The position numbers and the translations under genes were made by a program. Shown one piece after another: positions 46,687 through 55,459 of a stretch of DNA of 64,000 bases; position 1 is the first letter of the stretch; each line of letters starts with the position of its first letter. The stretch is from Rhizobium grahamii CCGE 502 (lineage in GTDB: Bacteria > Pseudomonadota > Alphaproteobacteria > Rhizobiales > Rhizobiaceae), in assembly GCF_000298315.2 (NCBI RefSeq), contig NZ_AEYE02000002.1, positions 1 through 64,000 of the forward strand. Reading direction: 5' to 3'. The notes below the pieces were generated by a model, which saw only the letters and a list, made by a program, of their open reading frames with translations, was not told the origin of the DNA and made no database searches.

Positions 46687-46736
46687 TGAGAAAACCTTTT
46701 CTCACTTGACGATGCCCTTGGGAAAAGCTTTTCTCA
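46687..46736. promoter_or_regulatory. Twin LacI-family operators
   Basis: Two 18-bp palindromes, TGAGAAAACCTTTTCTCA at 46687-46704 and TGGGAAAAGCTTTTCTCA at 46719-46736, have centres 32 bp apart (three helical turns). Between them lies TTGAC, a possible -35 element. They sit 22 bases ahead of the lacI start at 46758, an arrangement suited to cooperative autorepression. Confidence 0.75.
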
Positions 46737-46757
46737 CGTCAAATAGGGAGGGGCGCG

Positions 46758-47780
46758 GTGAACGTCACTGGCGGAAAAAGAGGCCGGATCACCATTCACG
46801 ACGTCGCAGCGGCGGCTGGTGTTAGTATCTCCACCGCCTCGAAAGCGCTGAATGAAACTGGCCGCATGAGCGCCGAAACCCGGGAGCGGGTGAAGCGCAT
46901 CGCCGGCGAGGTCGGGTTCCGTCCGAATGCGCTTGCCCGCGGCCTGCTGAGCAAACGCAGCTTCACGATCGGCCTGTTGACCAACGACACCTATGGGCGC
47001 TTCACGCTGCCTGTCATGGCCGGCATTTCGGAGGCGTTGCTCGATCACGGAGTATCGGTTTTTCTCTGCGCGATCGAAGACGATCCAGCGCTCGGTCAGA
47101 TCCATGTCGACGCCATGCTGGAAAAGCAAGTGGATGGGATCATCGCCACTGGAAAACGATTGGATCGGCAGCTTCCGATCGATCTGTCGGACCTGCCTGT
47201 CCCCGTTGTCTACGCATTCACCGAGGGGACATCCACAAGCGTTACCTTCCGCTCGGACGACGCGCAGGGCGCGCGACTGGCGGTGGAATGGCTTGTGAAG
47301 ATGGGCCGTCGTCGAATCGCTCACGTGACCGGGCCGGAGAGTTTCTTCTCGGTTCGCGAGCGCGCGGATGCCTATCGCGATGTCATTGGCGGCGAGGGCC
47401 TCGTCATGTTTGGTCACTGGGCCGAGCTCTGGGGTCACGAGGCTGTCGCTGATATTTGGAACAAGGAAAGCGAAAGGCCGGATGCGATCTTCTGCGGCAA
47501 CGATCAGATCGCCCGTGGCGTGGTGGATGCGCTGCGCGAGCGTGGTTTACGCGTGCCGGACGATGTTTCCGTGGTTGGTTTCGACAATTGGGAGATCGTC
47601 GCCGGCCAGACACGGCCGCCGCTCACCTCCGTCGATATGGAGTTGAAGGAACTGGGGCGTCAGGCCGGGTTGACGGTCCTGGCGCTGGCGGAGGGACGCC
47701 CGGTGGATCCGGGTGTCAGGAAATTGCCGTGCCGGCTTGTGGTGCGGCAGTCATGCGGGGCCCAAAACCCCAGGAGATGA
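46758..47780 (+). CDS. LacI-family transcriptional regulator 2
   Basis: A 340-aa repressor starting with GTG 46758 after AGGGAGGGGCGCG. The helix-turn-helix is RITIHDVAAAAGVSISTASKALNETGRMSAETRERVKRIAGEVGFRPN (about 10-57). The sensor domain includes TIGLLTNDTYGRF, IFCGNDQIARGVVDALRERGLRVPDDVSVVGFDNWE and TRPPLTSVDME. It is first gene of the operon with a binding protein, two permeases and GH127, under the two palindromes just upstream. The likely effector is an arabinofuranosyl sugar. Confidence 0.92.
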   Translation: MNVTGGKRGRITIHDVAAAAGVSISTASKALNETGRMSAETRERVKRIAGEVGFRPNALARGLLSKRSFTIGLLTNDTYGRFTLPVMAGISEALLDHGVSVFLCAIEDDPALGQIHVDAMLEKQVDGIIATGKRLDRQLPIDLSDLPVPVVYAFTEGTSTSVTFRSDDAQGARLAVEWLVKMGRRRIAHVTGPESFFSVRERADAYRDVIGGEGLVMFGHWAELWGHEAVADIWNKESERPDAIFCGNDQIARGVVDALRERGLRVPDDVSVVGFDNWEIVAGQTRPPLTSVDMELKELGRQAGLTVLALAEGRPVDPGVRKLPCRLVVRQSCGAQNPRR

Positions 47781-47823
47781 GGAACCGGCGCGGAGGAGAT
47801 GCGCCAAATTGGGAGGAAGTGCC

Positions 47824-49062
47824 ATGATTAAGCGTCTGTTGGCTGCGACAAGCGTTGCCACCCTATGCCTGGTGTCCGGAGCGTCGGCCGCCGAGAAAGT
47901 TGAAATGTGGGTCCGTTCCGGTATCGGCGAGTCCTTCAAGAAGGTTGTCGAGGCCTACAATTCCAGCCACGAGAACCAGGTCGTTGCGACTGAGGTACCG
48001 TTCTCGGAACTCGTCCAGAAATACGCGACCGCCATCGCCGGTGGGCAGGCGCCGGATGCCTTGTCGATGGATCTCATCTACAACCCGGCCTTCGCTGCTG
48101 CCGGACAGTTGGAAGACCTGACGGACTGGGCAAAGAAGCTGCCCTATTTCAATTCGCTATCGCCGTCGCACGTCCGCCTCGGCACCTATCAGGATCGCGT
48201 CTACGGTTTGCCGTTGTCGGTCGAGACCTCGGTTTTCGCTTGGAACAAGGACCTCTACAAGAAGGCAGGTCTTGATCCTGAAAAGGCGCCAGCGACCTGG
48301 GAGGAAATCACTGCCAACGCCGAGAAGATCCGCAAGCTCGGTGATGACACCTACGGCTTCTATTTCTCCGGCGGCGGCTGCGGCGGCTGCATGATCTTCA
48401 CGTTCACGCCGCTCACCTGGGGTGCGGGTGCCGACATCCTGTCGGCCGACGGCAAGACGGCGACGCTCGATACCCCGCAGATGCGCAAGGCGGTCGACTA
48501 CTATCGCGACATGGTTAAGAAGGACCTTGTCCCGGCAAGTGCTGCCAGCGACAATGGTGCCAACTTCCTGACCTTCACCAACGGCAAGATCGGCCAGCAG
48601 AGCCTCGGTGCCTTCGCGATCGGCACGCTCGTCACCGAGCATCCCGACATCAATTTCGGCGTGACGCTCATCCCGGGCGTTGACGGCAAGCCGTCCTCCT
48701 TTGCTGGCGGCGACAACTTCGTCATCACCAAGGGCACCAAGAAGATCGACGCCGTGAAGGAATTCCTCGAATACATCTACTCCATGGACGGCCAGAAGAT
48801 CATGGCGAAATACGGCAGCCTGCCGACCCGTGGTGACATCGCCGACAAGGTGCTCGAGGGCCTCGATCCCCGGATGCAGGTCGGCCTGAAGGCCATCTCG
48901 GTCGCCAAGACCCCCTACACGCTGCAGTTCAACGATCTGATCAACAGCGCCAACGGCCCGTGGGCGACCTTCACCAACGCTGCCATCTTCGGTGACGATG
49001 TCGACGGCGCTTTCAAGAATGCGCAGTCGGAGATGCAGTCCATCATCGACAGCGGCCAGTAA
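47824..49062 (+). CDS. Sugar ABC transporter substrate-binding protein 3
   Basis: Periplasmic CUT1-type binding protein of 412 aa with a Sec signal (MIKRLLAATSVATLCLVSGASA) and a mature start EKVEMWVRSGIGESFKKVVEAYN. It is not closely related to the other two binding proteins in the window. A Gly/Cys segment YFSGGGCGGCMIF lies mid-protein. ATG 47824 follows GGGAGGAAG; upstream frame extension runs back into lacI and is rejected. The substrate is likely an arabinose-containing oligosaccharide, from the GH127 gene downstream. Confidence 0.92.
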   Translation: MIKRLLAATSVATLCLVSGASAAEKVEMWVRSGIGESFKKVVEAYNSSHENQVVATEVPFSELVQKYATAIAGGQAPDALSMDLIYNPAFAAAGQLEDLTDWAKKLPYFNSLSPSHVRLGTYQDRVYGLPLSVETSVFAWNKDLYKKAGLDPEKAPATWEEITANAEKIRKLGDDTYGFYFSGGGCGGCMIFTFTPLTWGAGADILSADGKTATLDTPQMRKAVDYYRDMVKKDLVPASAASDNGANFLTFTNGKIGQQSLGAFAIGTLVTEHPDINFGVTLIPGVDGKPSSFAGGDNFVITKGTKKIDAVKEFLEYIYSMDGQKIMAKYGSLPTRGDIADKVLEGLDPRMQVGLKAISVAKTPYTLQFNDLINSANGPWATFTNAAIFGDDVDGAFKNAQSEMQSIIDSGQ

Positions 49063-49077
49063 TCTCCCAAAGGCCGT

Positions 49078-49112
49078 GGCCGGAGGGTGGTGGCAGTCCT
49101 CCGGCCGATTTT
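49078..49112 (+). other. Hairpin between binding-protein and permease genes
   Basis: GGCCGGAGG (49078-49086) pairs perfectly with CCTCCGGCC (49098-49106), followed by GATTTTA. Such hairpins after binding-protein genes partly terminate or stabilise the upstream mRNA, giving more binding protein than permease. Confidence 0.6.
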
Positions 49113-49137
49113 ACTAGGAATGATGCGGAGTGTTTCG

Positions 49138-50052
49138 ATGACCGTGACGGGTCGAAAGCAGACAGCATGCGTGCGCAAACGTGCCCAACGACCGGAATGG
49201 GCGGGCCTCCTTTATATCGCTCCGGCGATGCTTTTGGTGATGGTGTTCTTCGTGCTGCCGGTGGGCTTCACCGCCTGGATGAGCCTTCACAACTGGCCGC
49301 TGATGGGGGCCCAGCGCTGGATCGGCTTCAACAACTACTTCCGCATGTTCAATGACGGCCGCTTCGTCGCGGCGCTGAACTTCACCGCCTATTACACGGT
49401 CATCGTGACCATCCTGATATTCGCGGTGGCCTTTCCGCTTGCCCTGTTCGTCGAACGGCAGCGTGCCCTCGTCAGCACCTATCGCACCGTCATCTTTCTG
49501 CCGGTCGTCGTCGGCCTGGCGTCGGCATCGCTGCTGTGGGTGTGGCTCGCCAACGTCGACAGCGGTTTCATCGGACCCGCCCTGAAGGCACTCGGACTGG
49601 TCGAGAAGAGCCCCAATCTGCTTGCCACCTTCGACAGCGCGTTCCTGACGATCTGCGTCATGGTCGTGTGGAAGATAGCCGGCTTTACAATGATCATCCT
49701 GCTGACGGGGCTGCAGGCGATTCCGGCCGATCTGACCGAGGCGGCCGTCGTTGATGGCGCCAACTGGTGGCAGCGCTTCCGCTTTCTGACGCTGCCCCTG
49801 ATGCGCCGCACGATCGCGCTTGCGCTGATCATTTCTGTGACCGGCTCGATCCTCGCCTTCGATCAGTTCTACATCATGACCTCGGGTGGACCGCAAAACC
49901 GAATGATCTCCGTCGTCTACTACATTTTCAACCAGTCGTTCGTGTCCTTCAATCTCGGGTACGGTGCGGCCCTGTCGATTGCGCTTCTGGCCATCCTCGT
50001 CGTCATCAGTGTTGTGCAGCTTTGGCTGCTGCGTGTCGGGGAGGAGCGCTGA
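49138..50052 (+). CDS. Sugar ABC transporter permease (UgpA/MalF type)
   Basis: Inner-membrane permease of 304 aa with six helices (the first at LLYIAPAMLLVMVFFVLPVGF). The EAA loop is DLTEAAVVDGANWWQRFRFLTLPLM. ATG 49138 is chosen because GGAG lies seven bases upstream; GTG 49087 and ATG 49120 are in frame but less well placed. It overlaps the next permease by one base (TGATG). Confidence 0.92.
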   Translation: MTVTGRKQTACVRKRAQRPEWAGLLYIAPAMLLVMVFFVLPVGFTAWMSLHNWPLMGAQRWIGFNNYFRMFNDGRFVAALNFTAYYTVIVTILIFAVAFPLALFVERQRALVSTYRTVIFLPVVVGLASASLLWVWLANVDSGFIGPALKALGLVEKSPNLLATFDSAFLTICVMVVWKIAGFTMIILLTGLQAIPADLTEAAVVDGANWWQRFRFLTLPLMRRTIALALIISVTGSILAFDQFYIMTSGGPQNRMISVVYYIFNQSFVSFNLGYGAALSIALLAILVVISVVQLWLLRVGEER

Positions 50053-50915
50053 TGAGCCTCGTCACTGGTCGCAAGCGAAGCCGTATCATCCGTGGGCAGG
50101 CTGCCTATCACGGCACCGGTATCGCCATCGCCATCTTCTTTCTCGCTCCGTTTGTTATCACCCTGCTCGCCTCGCTCCGGCATGGCACGGAGGCGCGGTT
50201 GCCGCCGCTGCCGCCATGGCCGACAAACGGTATCAGCTTCGATTCCTATCGCTCGCTGAACAGTTTCGGTGCCGGCATCTGGCAGCACACCCTCAATTCG
50301 CTCATCGTATCGGTTGCGACAGTGGTGCTGACCGTGGTCATCAGCCTGCTCGCCGGCTACGGCTTCTCGCGCTATCGTTTCCCGATGAAGAACGTCTTCT
50401 TCATCCTGATCATCGCGACGCTGATGATCCCGTTCCAGTCGATCCTGACGCCGCTCTTCATCATCCTCGCCAAGCTCGGACTCAACAATTCGCTGTTCGG
50501 CCTGACGCTCGTCTACGTGACGCTGCAGCTGCCGTTCTCGGTGTTCATGATGCGCAACGCCTTCGACGCGGTGCCGAAGGAGATCGAGGAAGCAGCGCGT
50601 ATCGACGGCGCCCATGACCTGAAGCTGCTCGTGCTCGTGCTGCTGCCGCTTGTCCTGCCGGGTGTCGCGACCGTGGCGATCTTCGCCTTTCTCAATGCCT
50701 GGAACGAATTCCTGGCCGCGCTCGTGCTGCTTTCCAGCAACGAGAAGTACACGCTGCCCGTCCTGATGATGGCGGTGCGCGCCGGCCGTCTGGGCGCGAT
50801 CAACTGGGGCGCGGTGCAGGCGGGTGTCGCCGTCATGACCATCCCTTGCCTCATCGTTTTCCTGCTTCTGCAACGCTACTACATGCGCGGGCTGATGGCC
50901 GGCGCTGTGAAATGA
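50052..50915 (+). CDS. Sugar ABC transporter permease (UgpE/MalG type)
   Basis: Partner permease of 287 aa. It has a first helix IAIAIFFLAPFVITLLASL, the EAA loop EIEEAARIDGAHDLKLLVLVLLPLVLPG and a typical C-terminal helix ending QRYYMRGLMAGAVK. The start overlaps the previous stop. No ATPase gene follows; the GH127 gene begins 13 bp later, so this operon relies on an ATPase encoded elsewhere. Confidence 0.92.
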   Translation: MSLVTGRKRSRIIRGQAAYHGTGIAIAIFFLAPFVITLLASLRHGTEARLPPLPPWPTNGISFDSYRSLNSFGAGIWQHTLNSLIVSVATVVLTVVISLLAGYGFSRYRFPMKNVFFILIIATLMIPFQSILTPLFIILAKLGLNNSLFGLTLVYVTLQLPFSVFMMRNAFDAVPKEIEEAARIDGAHDLKLLVLVLLPLVLPGVATVAIFAFLNAWNEFLAALVLLSSNEKYTLPVLMMAVRAGRLGAINWGAVQAGVAVMTIPCLIVFLLLQRYYMRGLMAGAVK

Positions 50916-50928
50916 CCTCCGAAGAAAG

Positions 50929-52854
50929 ATGGATCAAGCCATGAACAAGTTGAAAAGAGATCGCCAGTTTCGTCCGCTTCCCGTACCTGATGTCGATGTG
51001 CATGGCCTGTTCGGAGAGCGCCAGGATGCGATCTGCGATAGCACCGCCGAAACGCTGCTCGATCGCTGCGTCGAAGCCGGCATGCTGCAGGCGATCGACG
51101 TTACCAAGCCGAGCCCCGGCGTTGTCATCCCGATCGGGCCCTGGGGCGGCTCAACGCAGATGTTCTGGGACAGTGACCTCGGCAAGTCGATCGAGACGGT
51201 TGCCTATTCGCTCTATCGCCGCGGCAATCCTGCGTTGGAAGCTCGCGTCGATGCCATCGTCGATATGTACGAGAAGCTGCAGGATAAGGATGGCTATGTG
51301 AATGCCTGGTTCCAGCGGATTCAGCCGAACCGCCGCTGGACCAACCTGCGCGACCATCATGAACTTTATTGCGCCGGGCATCTGATGGAAGGCGCGGTTG
51401 CCTACTACCAGGCCACCGGCAAGCGCAAGCTGCTCGATATCATGTGCCGCTTTGCCGACTACATGATTACCGTCTTCGGCCACGGCCCAGGCAAGATGCC
51501 GGGTTATTGCGGCCACGAGGAGATCGAGCTGGCGCTGGTCAAGCTTGCCCGGGTGACCGGTGAGAAGAAGTACCTGGACCTTGCCAAGTTCTTCGTCGAC
51601 GAGCGCGGAACGGAGCCGCACTTCTTCACCGACGAGGCGATCCGCGATGGCCGCAGCGCAGCCGACTTTCACCAGAAGACCTATGAGTACGGCCAGGCGC
51701 ACGAGCCGGTTCGCGAGCAGAATAAGGTCGTCGGCCACGCCGTTCGCGCCATGTACCTCTATTCTGGAATGGCCGACATCGCGACCGAGTATAACGATGA
51801 CAGTCTGACCGGCGCTCTCGAAACCCTCTGGGACGACCTGACCACCAAGCAGATGTATGTCACCGGCGGCATCGGCCCGGCGGCGGCCAACGAAGGCTTC
51901 ACCGACTATTATGATCTGCCGAACGAAAGCGCCTATGCCGAGACCTGCGCTTCCGTCGGCCTGGTCTTCTGGGCAAATCGCATGCTCGGCCGCGGCCCGA
52001 ACCGTCGCTATGCCGATATCATGGAGCAGGCGCTCTACAACGGTGCGATGGCCGGCCTCTCGCTCGACGGCAAGACGTTCTTCTACGAAAACCCGCTGGA
52101 AAGCGCCGGCAAGCACCACCGCTGGATTTGGCACCATTGCCCCTGCTGCCCGCCGAACATCGCCCGCCTGCTCGCCTCGATCGGTTCCTATATGTATGGG
52201 GTCGCCGACGACGAGATTGCCATCCATCTCTACGGAGAAGGCAAGGCGCGGTTCAAGATTGCCGGCTCGGATGTCGAACTGACGCAGAAGACCCGCTACC
52301 CCTGGCACGGTGCAGTTCATTTCGACATCAAGACAAGCACGCCGGCCCGCTTCGCGGTTTCGCTGCGCATCCCTGAATGGGCGAATGGCGCAACGCTCGC
52401 CGTCAACGGTGAGCCGATCGAACTCGGCTCAGTCGACGTTGATGGTTACGCCCGCATCGAACGCGAGTGGCGCAATGGCGACAAGATCGACTTGAACATC
52501 CCGCTGGAAGCGCGCGCTCTTTGGGCAAACCCGCTGGTTCGCCAGGACGCCGGGCGCGCTGCCCTGATGCGCGGTCCGCTCGTCTATTGCGTCGAGGCAA
52601 CGGACAACGGGGCAGGCCTGAATGGCATCCGGCTTGGCGAGGATCTCTCGGCAAACACGGCGGAGATCGCCGAGCTTGGTGGTGCGGTCGCCCTCGATGT
52701 CCCGGTGACCAAGAATGAGTCGGATTGGGGTGCGACACTTTATCGGACCAAGCCGCCGGCAACCGGGAAGGGGACGGCACGCTTTGTGCCCTATCATCTG
52801 TGGGACAACCGCGCGCCCGGCGAAATGCTCGTTTGGATTCGTTCTGCCAAGTAG
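50929..52854 (+). CDS. GH127 beta-L-arabinofuranosidase-like enzyme
   Basis: Glycoside hydrolase of family 127 (DUF1680), 641 aa. Characterised members release beta-L-arabinofuranose using a zinc-bound cysteine nucleophile. The zinc/catalytic set is visible as Glu338 and Cys340 in YAETCASVG and Cys406-Cys407 in HHCPCCPPNIAR, matching Glu338, Cys340, Cys417 and Cys418 of the Bifidobacterium enzyme HypBA1. There is no signal peptide, so it acts in the cytoplasm on imported oligosaccharides, such as plant hydroxyproline-linked arabinans or pectin side chains. A second ATG at 50941 is also possible. Last gene of the LacI-controlled operon. Confidence 0.92.
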   Translation: MDQAMNKLKRDRQFRPLPVPDVDVHGLFGERQDAICDSTAETLLDRCVEAGMLQAIDVTKPSPGVVIPIGPWGGSTQMFWDSDLGKSIETVAYSLYRRGNPALEARVDAIVDMYEKLQDKDGYVNAWFQRIQPNRRWTNLRDHHELYCAGHLMEGAVAYYQATGKRKLLDIMCRFADYMITVFGHGPGKMPGYCGHEEIELALVKLARVTGEKKYLDLAKFFVDERGTEPHFFTDEAIRDGRSAADFHQKTYEYGQAHEPVREQNKVVGHAVRAMYLYSGMADIATEYNDDSLTGALETLWDDLTTKQMYVTGGIGPAAANEGFTDYYDLPNESAYAETCASVGLVFWANRMLGRGPNRRYADIMEQALYNGAMAGLSLDGKTFFYENPLESAGKHHRWIWHHCPCCPPNIARLLASIGSYMYGVADDEIAIHLYGEGKARFKIAGSDVELTQKTRYPWHGAVHFDIKTSTPARFAVSLRIPEWANGATLAVNGEPIELGSVDVDGYARIEREWRNGDKIDLNIPLEARALWANPLVRQDAGRAALMRGPLVYCVEATDNGAGLNGIRLGEDLSANTAEIAELGGAVALDVPVTKNESDWGATLYRTKPPATGKGTARFVPYHLWDNRAPGEMLVWIRSAK

Positions 52855-52873
52855 CGCCACAGGTTCACTATAA

Positions 52874-52897
52874 GTCGCCGGCTTACCTGCCGGCGAC
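52874..52897. terminator. Hairpin at the convergent end of GH127 and amidotransferase genes
   Basis: GTCGCCGGC (52874-52882) pairs with GCCGGCGAC (52889-52897). It overlaps the last codons of the amidotransferase gene. There is no T run, so termination is only possible, not shown. Confidence 0.35.
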
Positions 52898-53623
52898 GGC
52901 TTCGGGCTGTGACCGCACCTGTGCTCTGATCATGCTGACCCAGTTGCGCCCGATGGCAAGGCCGCTTGCATCGGATTCGCTCGCGTGGGCGGCGGCAAGC
53001 GCCGCATAGCGTTCATGCCAGCTTGGCTCCATCTGTTCGATTGAAGTCGCAAATTCGACTTTCCAGCTGTCGATGACGGATGCGCTGGCCTCGAAATGGA
53101 ACTGCGTGCCATAGGCCGCCCGTCCCACGCGAAACACCTGATTCTCCGCTAGTCTGCTGACGGCAAGACGGGTCGCGCTAGCCGGTAGCGTGAAGGTGTC
53201 GCTGTGCCACTGAAACGTTGTGAAGTCCTCTGCAAGCCCGGAAAGCAGCGGGTCGATCCGGCCCTCCTCGGACTTGCTGACCGTGTGCCAGCCGAATTCC
53301 AGCCTGGCATTCAGCAGATTTTCGGCACCGTAGGCGCGCGCCAGGATCTGTGCGCCAAGGCAGATGCCGAGCACCGCTTTATCGGCCTCGGCAAACTCGC
53401 GCATCAATTGCGCAAGCGCCGGCAGGTAGGGGTAGTTCGCGTCGTCGATCGCGTTCTGTTCGCCACCGAGCACCACCAGCGCATCATAATGGGCACAATC
53501 GGCAGGCAACGTACCGTCGATCCAGGGGTAGAAATGCTGGATTTCGGCATTGGCTTCCGCCAGCGCTAGGCCCAGCGAGCCAAGCGGCGTGCTTTTCATG
53601 TTCTCGACGACGGCGACCCGCAT
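52883..53623 (-). CDS. Class I glutamine amidotransferase-like protein
   Basis: A 246-aa GATase1 domain protein of the GuaA-like/type 1 group. The nucleophile Cys88 is in LGICLGAQILARAYG, with His176 and Glu178 in YGTQFHFEAS. It also has VVLGGEQNAIDD near 51. It resembles stand-alone GMP synthase-like amidotransferases and gamma-glutamyl hydrolases of amine catabolism; no specific substrate is evident. ATG 53623 is chosen because GAGGAG lies seven bases upstream. Confidence 0.85.
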   Translation of the reverse strand: MRVAVVENMKSTPLGSLGLALAEANAEIQHFYPWIDGTLPADCAHYDALVVLGGEQNAIDDANYPYLPALAQLMREFAEADKAVLGICLGAQILARAYGAENLLNARLEFGWHTVSKSEEGRIDPLLSGLAEDFTTFQWHSDTFTLPASATRLAVSRLAENQVFRVGRAAYGTQFHFEASASVIDSWKVEFATSIEQMEPSWHERYAALAAAHASESDASGLAIGRNWVSMIRAQVRSQPEAVAGR

Positions 53624-53742
53624 CAGCATCTCCTCTACGACCTTCGAGACCGAGAGGAACACCAGCCGCTTCGCGATTGCAATATGGATTGCGCCACGCC
53701 CACGCAGTTCTTAAATCGGGATGAACAAAAGGAAGCCCCGAC

Positions 53743-54039
53743 ATGAGCGACAAGAAAGCCCGCGTGACGATCCTCTATTGCACCCAGTGCAACTGGCTAC
53801 TGCGCGCCGGCTGGATGGCGCAGGAGCTTCTCCAGACCTTTGCCGACAGTCTTGGCGAGGTGGCGCTGATTCCCGGCACCGGTGGCAATTTTGAGATACG
53901 TGTCGACGGCGACTTGATCTGGGAGCGCAAGCGTGACGGCGGCTTTCCCGGTCCTAAGGAGTTAAAACAGCGCGTGCGTGACATCATTGAACCCGGCCGC
54001 GATCTCGGCCACGTCGACCGGGCCTCGCTGGAAAGCTGA
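53743..54039 (+). CDS. SelT/SelW/SelH (Rdx) family protein, Cys form
   Basis: A 98-aa thioredoxin-like protein of the Rdx family. The CxxC motif Cys13-Thr-Gln-Cys16 (ILYCTQCNW) occupies the position where eukaryotic SelW has Cys-x-x-Sec. The conserved body is WMAQELLQTF...VALIPGTGGNFEIRVDGDLIWERKRDGGFPGPKELKQRVRDII. A redox role is inferred from the family. It is transcribed alone. Confidence 0.9.
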   Translation: MSDKKARVTILYCTQCNWLLRAGWMAQELLQTFADSLGEVALIPGTGGNFEIRVDGDLIWERKRDGGFPGPKELKQRVRDIIEPGRDLGHVDRASLES

Positions 54040-54065
54040 GGCAGGATCGAAAACCGGTTCCGCCG

Positions 54066-54497
54066 CTAGTCATAGGGTGAATTGCAGGTCTTGTAGAAGC
54101 CTTCATAGGTTACGAAGCGATCGGTCTTCGGATTGTAGGTTCGGTACTGTGTCCTGCACCAATCCACATGGAATTGCCTGTCTTGGGTCTTCGGCTGGAC
54201 CGTACGAACAGGTGGCGGCGGATTGTAGTACAGTGGCCCGCGTCCCTGTGCGCCCGGTCGATAGTATGTCGGGCCAGCCGCCGTCGGCGGTCGGAAGTTT
54301 GGCTGCACATAGGACGGTCGGAACGATTGCACCGGGCCGAAGGTAAAGCAGCCGCGCGCGTCGCACATGGTCGACCCCACGCGGATCACGTCCGATTCGT
54401 CGGCATGCGGCGATAATCCGGTGAGCGGCATCGCAAGCGCGGCGCAGGGCAGCAGGGAGAAGAGCGCGATCAGGTAGAGATTGTGGAGGCCAGGCAT
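54066..54497 (-). CDS. BA14K-like exported protein
   Basis: A 143-aa exported protein with signal peptide (LYLIALFSLLPCAALAM) and a Pro/Tyr-rich middle. The C-terminal motif HVDWCRTQYRTYNPKTDRFVTYEGFYKTC matches the BA14K family of alphaproteobacteria (named from a Brucella immunoreactive, lectin-like protein). ATG 54497 has AGGA at suitable distance; an ATG 24 bases earlier is less likely. It converges on the SelW-like gene. Confidence 0.75.
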   Translation of the reverse strand: MPGLHNLYLIALFSLLPCAALAMPLTGLSPHADESDVIRVGSTMCDARGCFTFGPVQSFRPSYVQPNFRPPTAAGPTYYRPGAQGRGPLYYNPPPPVRTVQPKTQDRQFHVDWCRTQYRTYNPKTDRFVTYEGFYKTCNSPYD

Positions 54498-54672
54498 CGG
54501 ATCATCCTTTCTTGCTTCCATATAGGGCGTCTTGCGCCGATCGCTATCGCGCTGCCTCAGATTGGGCCGCTGCCATCATACACCGACATCAACGACTTTT
54601 TTGCTGCCTGTCAGGAAAACTTCAAAAACGCTGTTGACAGCAAGAGGCCACCCCCGTACATGGCTCTCCGTC

Positions 54673-54759
54673 GCCCAGATGGCGGAATTGGTAGACGCGC
54701 CAGCTTCAGGTGCTGGTACCCGAAAGGGTGTGGAGGTTCGAGTCCTCTTCTGGGCACCA
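54673..54759 (+). tRNA. tRNA-Leu (anticodon CAG)
   Basis: An 87-nt class II tRNA. The acceptor GCCCAGA pairs with TCTGGGC, the D-arm contains GGCGGAATTGGTAGACGC and the anticodon stem CCAGC/GCTGG holds loop TTCAGGT (anticodon CAG). A long variable arm (TACCCGAAAGGGTG) and T-arm GGTTCGAGTCC follow, and the 3' CCA is encoded. Confidence 0.97.
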
Positions 54760-54777
54760 TTCCCTAAGAAATGCAAT

Positions 54778-54811
54778 GGGAAAGCCGATATCCACGGCTT
54801 CCCGTTTCTTC
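54778..54811 (+). terminator. Terminator after tRNA-Leu
   Basis: GGGAAAGCCG pairs with CGGCTTCCC (one bulged A), followed by GTTTCTTCT. It starts 19 bases after the tRNA. Confidence 0.6.
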
Positions 54812-54823
54812 TCCGAAAACACA

Positions 54824-55459
54824 TTACCAGCGCAGATAACGACGCCCGATCAGGCTGCCGATGGCAGTCACGGCTGCGATCGCGATCGTGTACCAGGTGG
54901 CCACGAAAAGCGGACTGTCGTCGGGGCAATGCCAGGCGTAGAGCGCCGCTGCAATCCCGCCCGCCGCAAGACCGGCAGCGCCTCCCGCCAATGATGGGCG
55001 CTGCGGTGCGCCGTTCCTCAAGGCCAGCATGAAACCTACCAAAGGCGCGAGCGACAGCAGCGGAATGAACATCAGGCAGAAGGGAGCATTGTTGCCGATC
55101 AGGTTTGCTTCCCATGCATCCGATGGGATCACGCGCATCTCCGTGACCACTGCGACGATCAGCAGGGCAAGCGGCAGAAACAGCGCTGCGACGCTTGCCC
55201 TGACGGAAACCCCAGGACGCCCGATGCGGAACACGACCATGCACGCTGTCACCGCAAGCACGACGGTGAAACCGATCTTGAAGAGCACGCGCGCGGTCTC
55301 GAAGATACTCCACATGTCGTGACGGATACCGATCGTTGTCAGCAGAATGGCACCTGAGACGACGACGCCGACAACAAGCGCCAGGGCGAGGATGTGCCCT
55401 AGCCGGGCACGGACCGCTGCGTCTTCGGCCAACAGGTTGATCAGGTCATTCGTCTTCAC
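54824..55459 (-). CDS. nrsF: NrsF-type anti-sigma factor (DUF1109)
   Basis: Membrane anti-sigma factor of about 211 aa with six hydrophobic segments and a short cytoplasmic N-terminus (VKTNDLINLLAEDAAVRARLG) that would hold the sigma factor. Cys128 (NNAPFCLMF) and Cys178 (AWHCPDD) are 50 residues apart. I recall that the two cysteines needed for signal sensing in Caulobacter NrsF have the same spacing. A GTG at 55459 has GGAG eight bases upstream and is preferred over the GTG at 55468. It overlaps the sigma gene by 14 bases, so the pair is coupled. Confidence 0.88.
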   Translation of the reverse strand: MKTNDLINLLAEDAAVRARLGHILALALVVGVVVSGAILLTTIGIRHDMWSIFETARVLFKIGFTVVLAVTACMVVFRIGRPGVSVRASVAALFLPLALLIVAVVTEMRVIPSDAWEANLIGNNAPFCLMFIPLLSLAPLVGFMLALRNGAPQRPSLAGGAAGLAAGGIAAALYAWHCPDDSPLFVATWYTIAIAAVTAIGSLIGRRYLRW

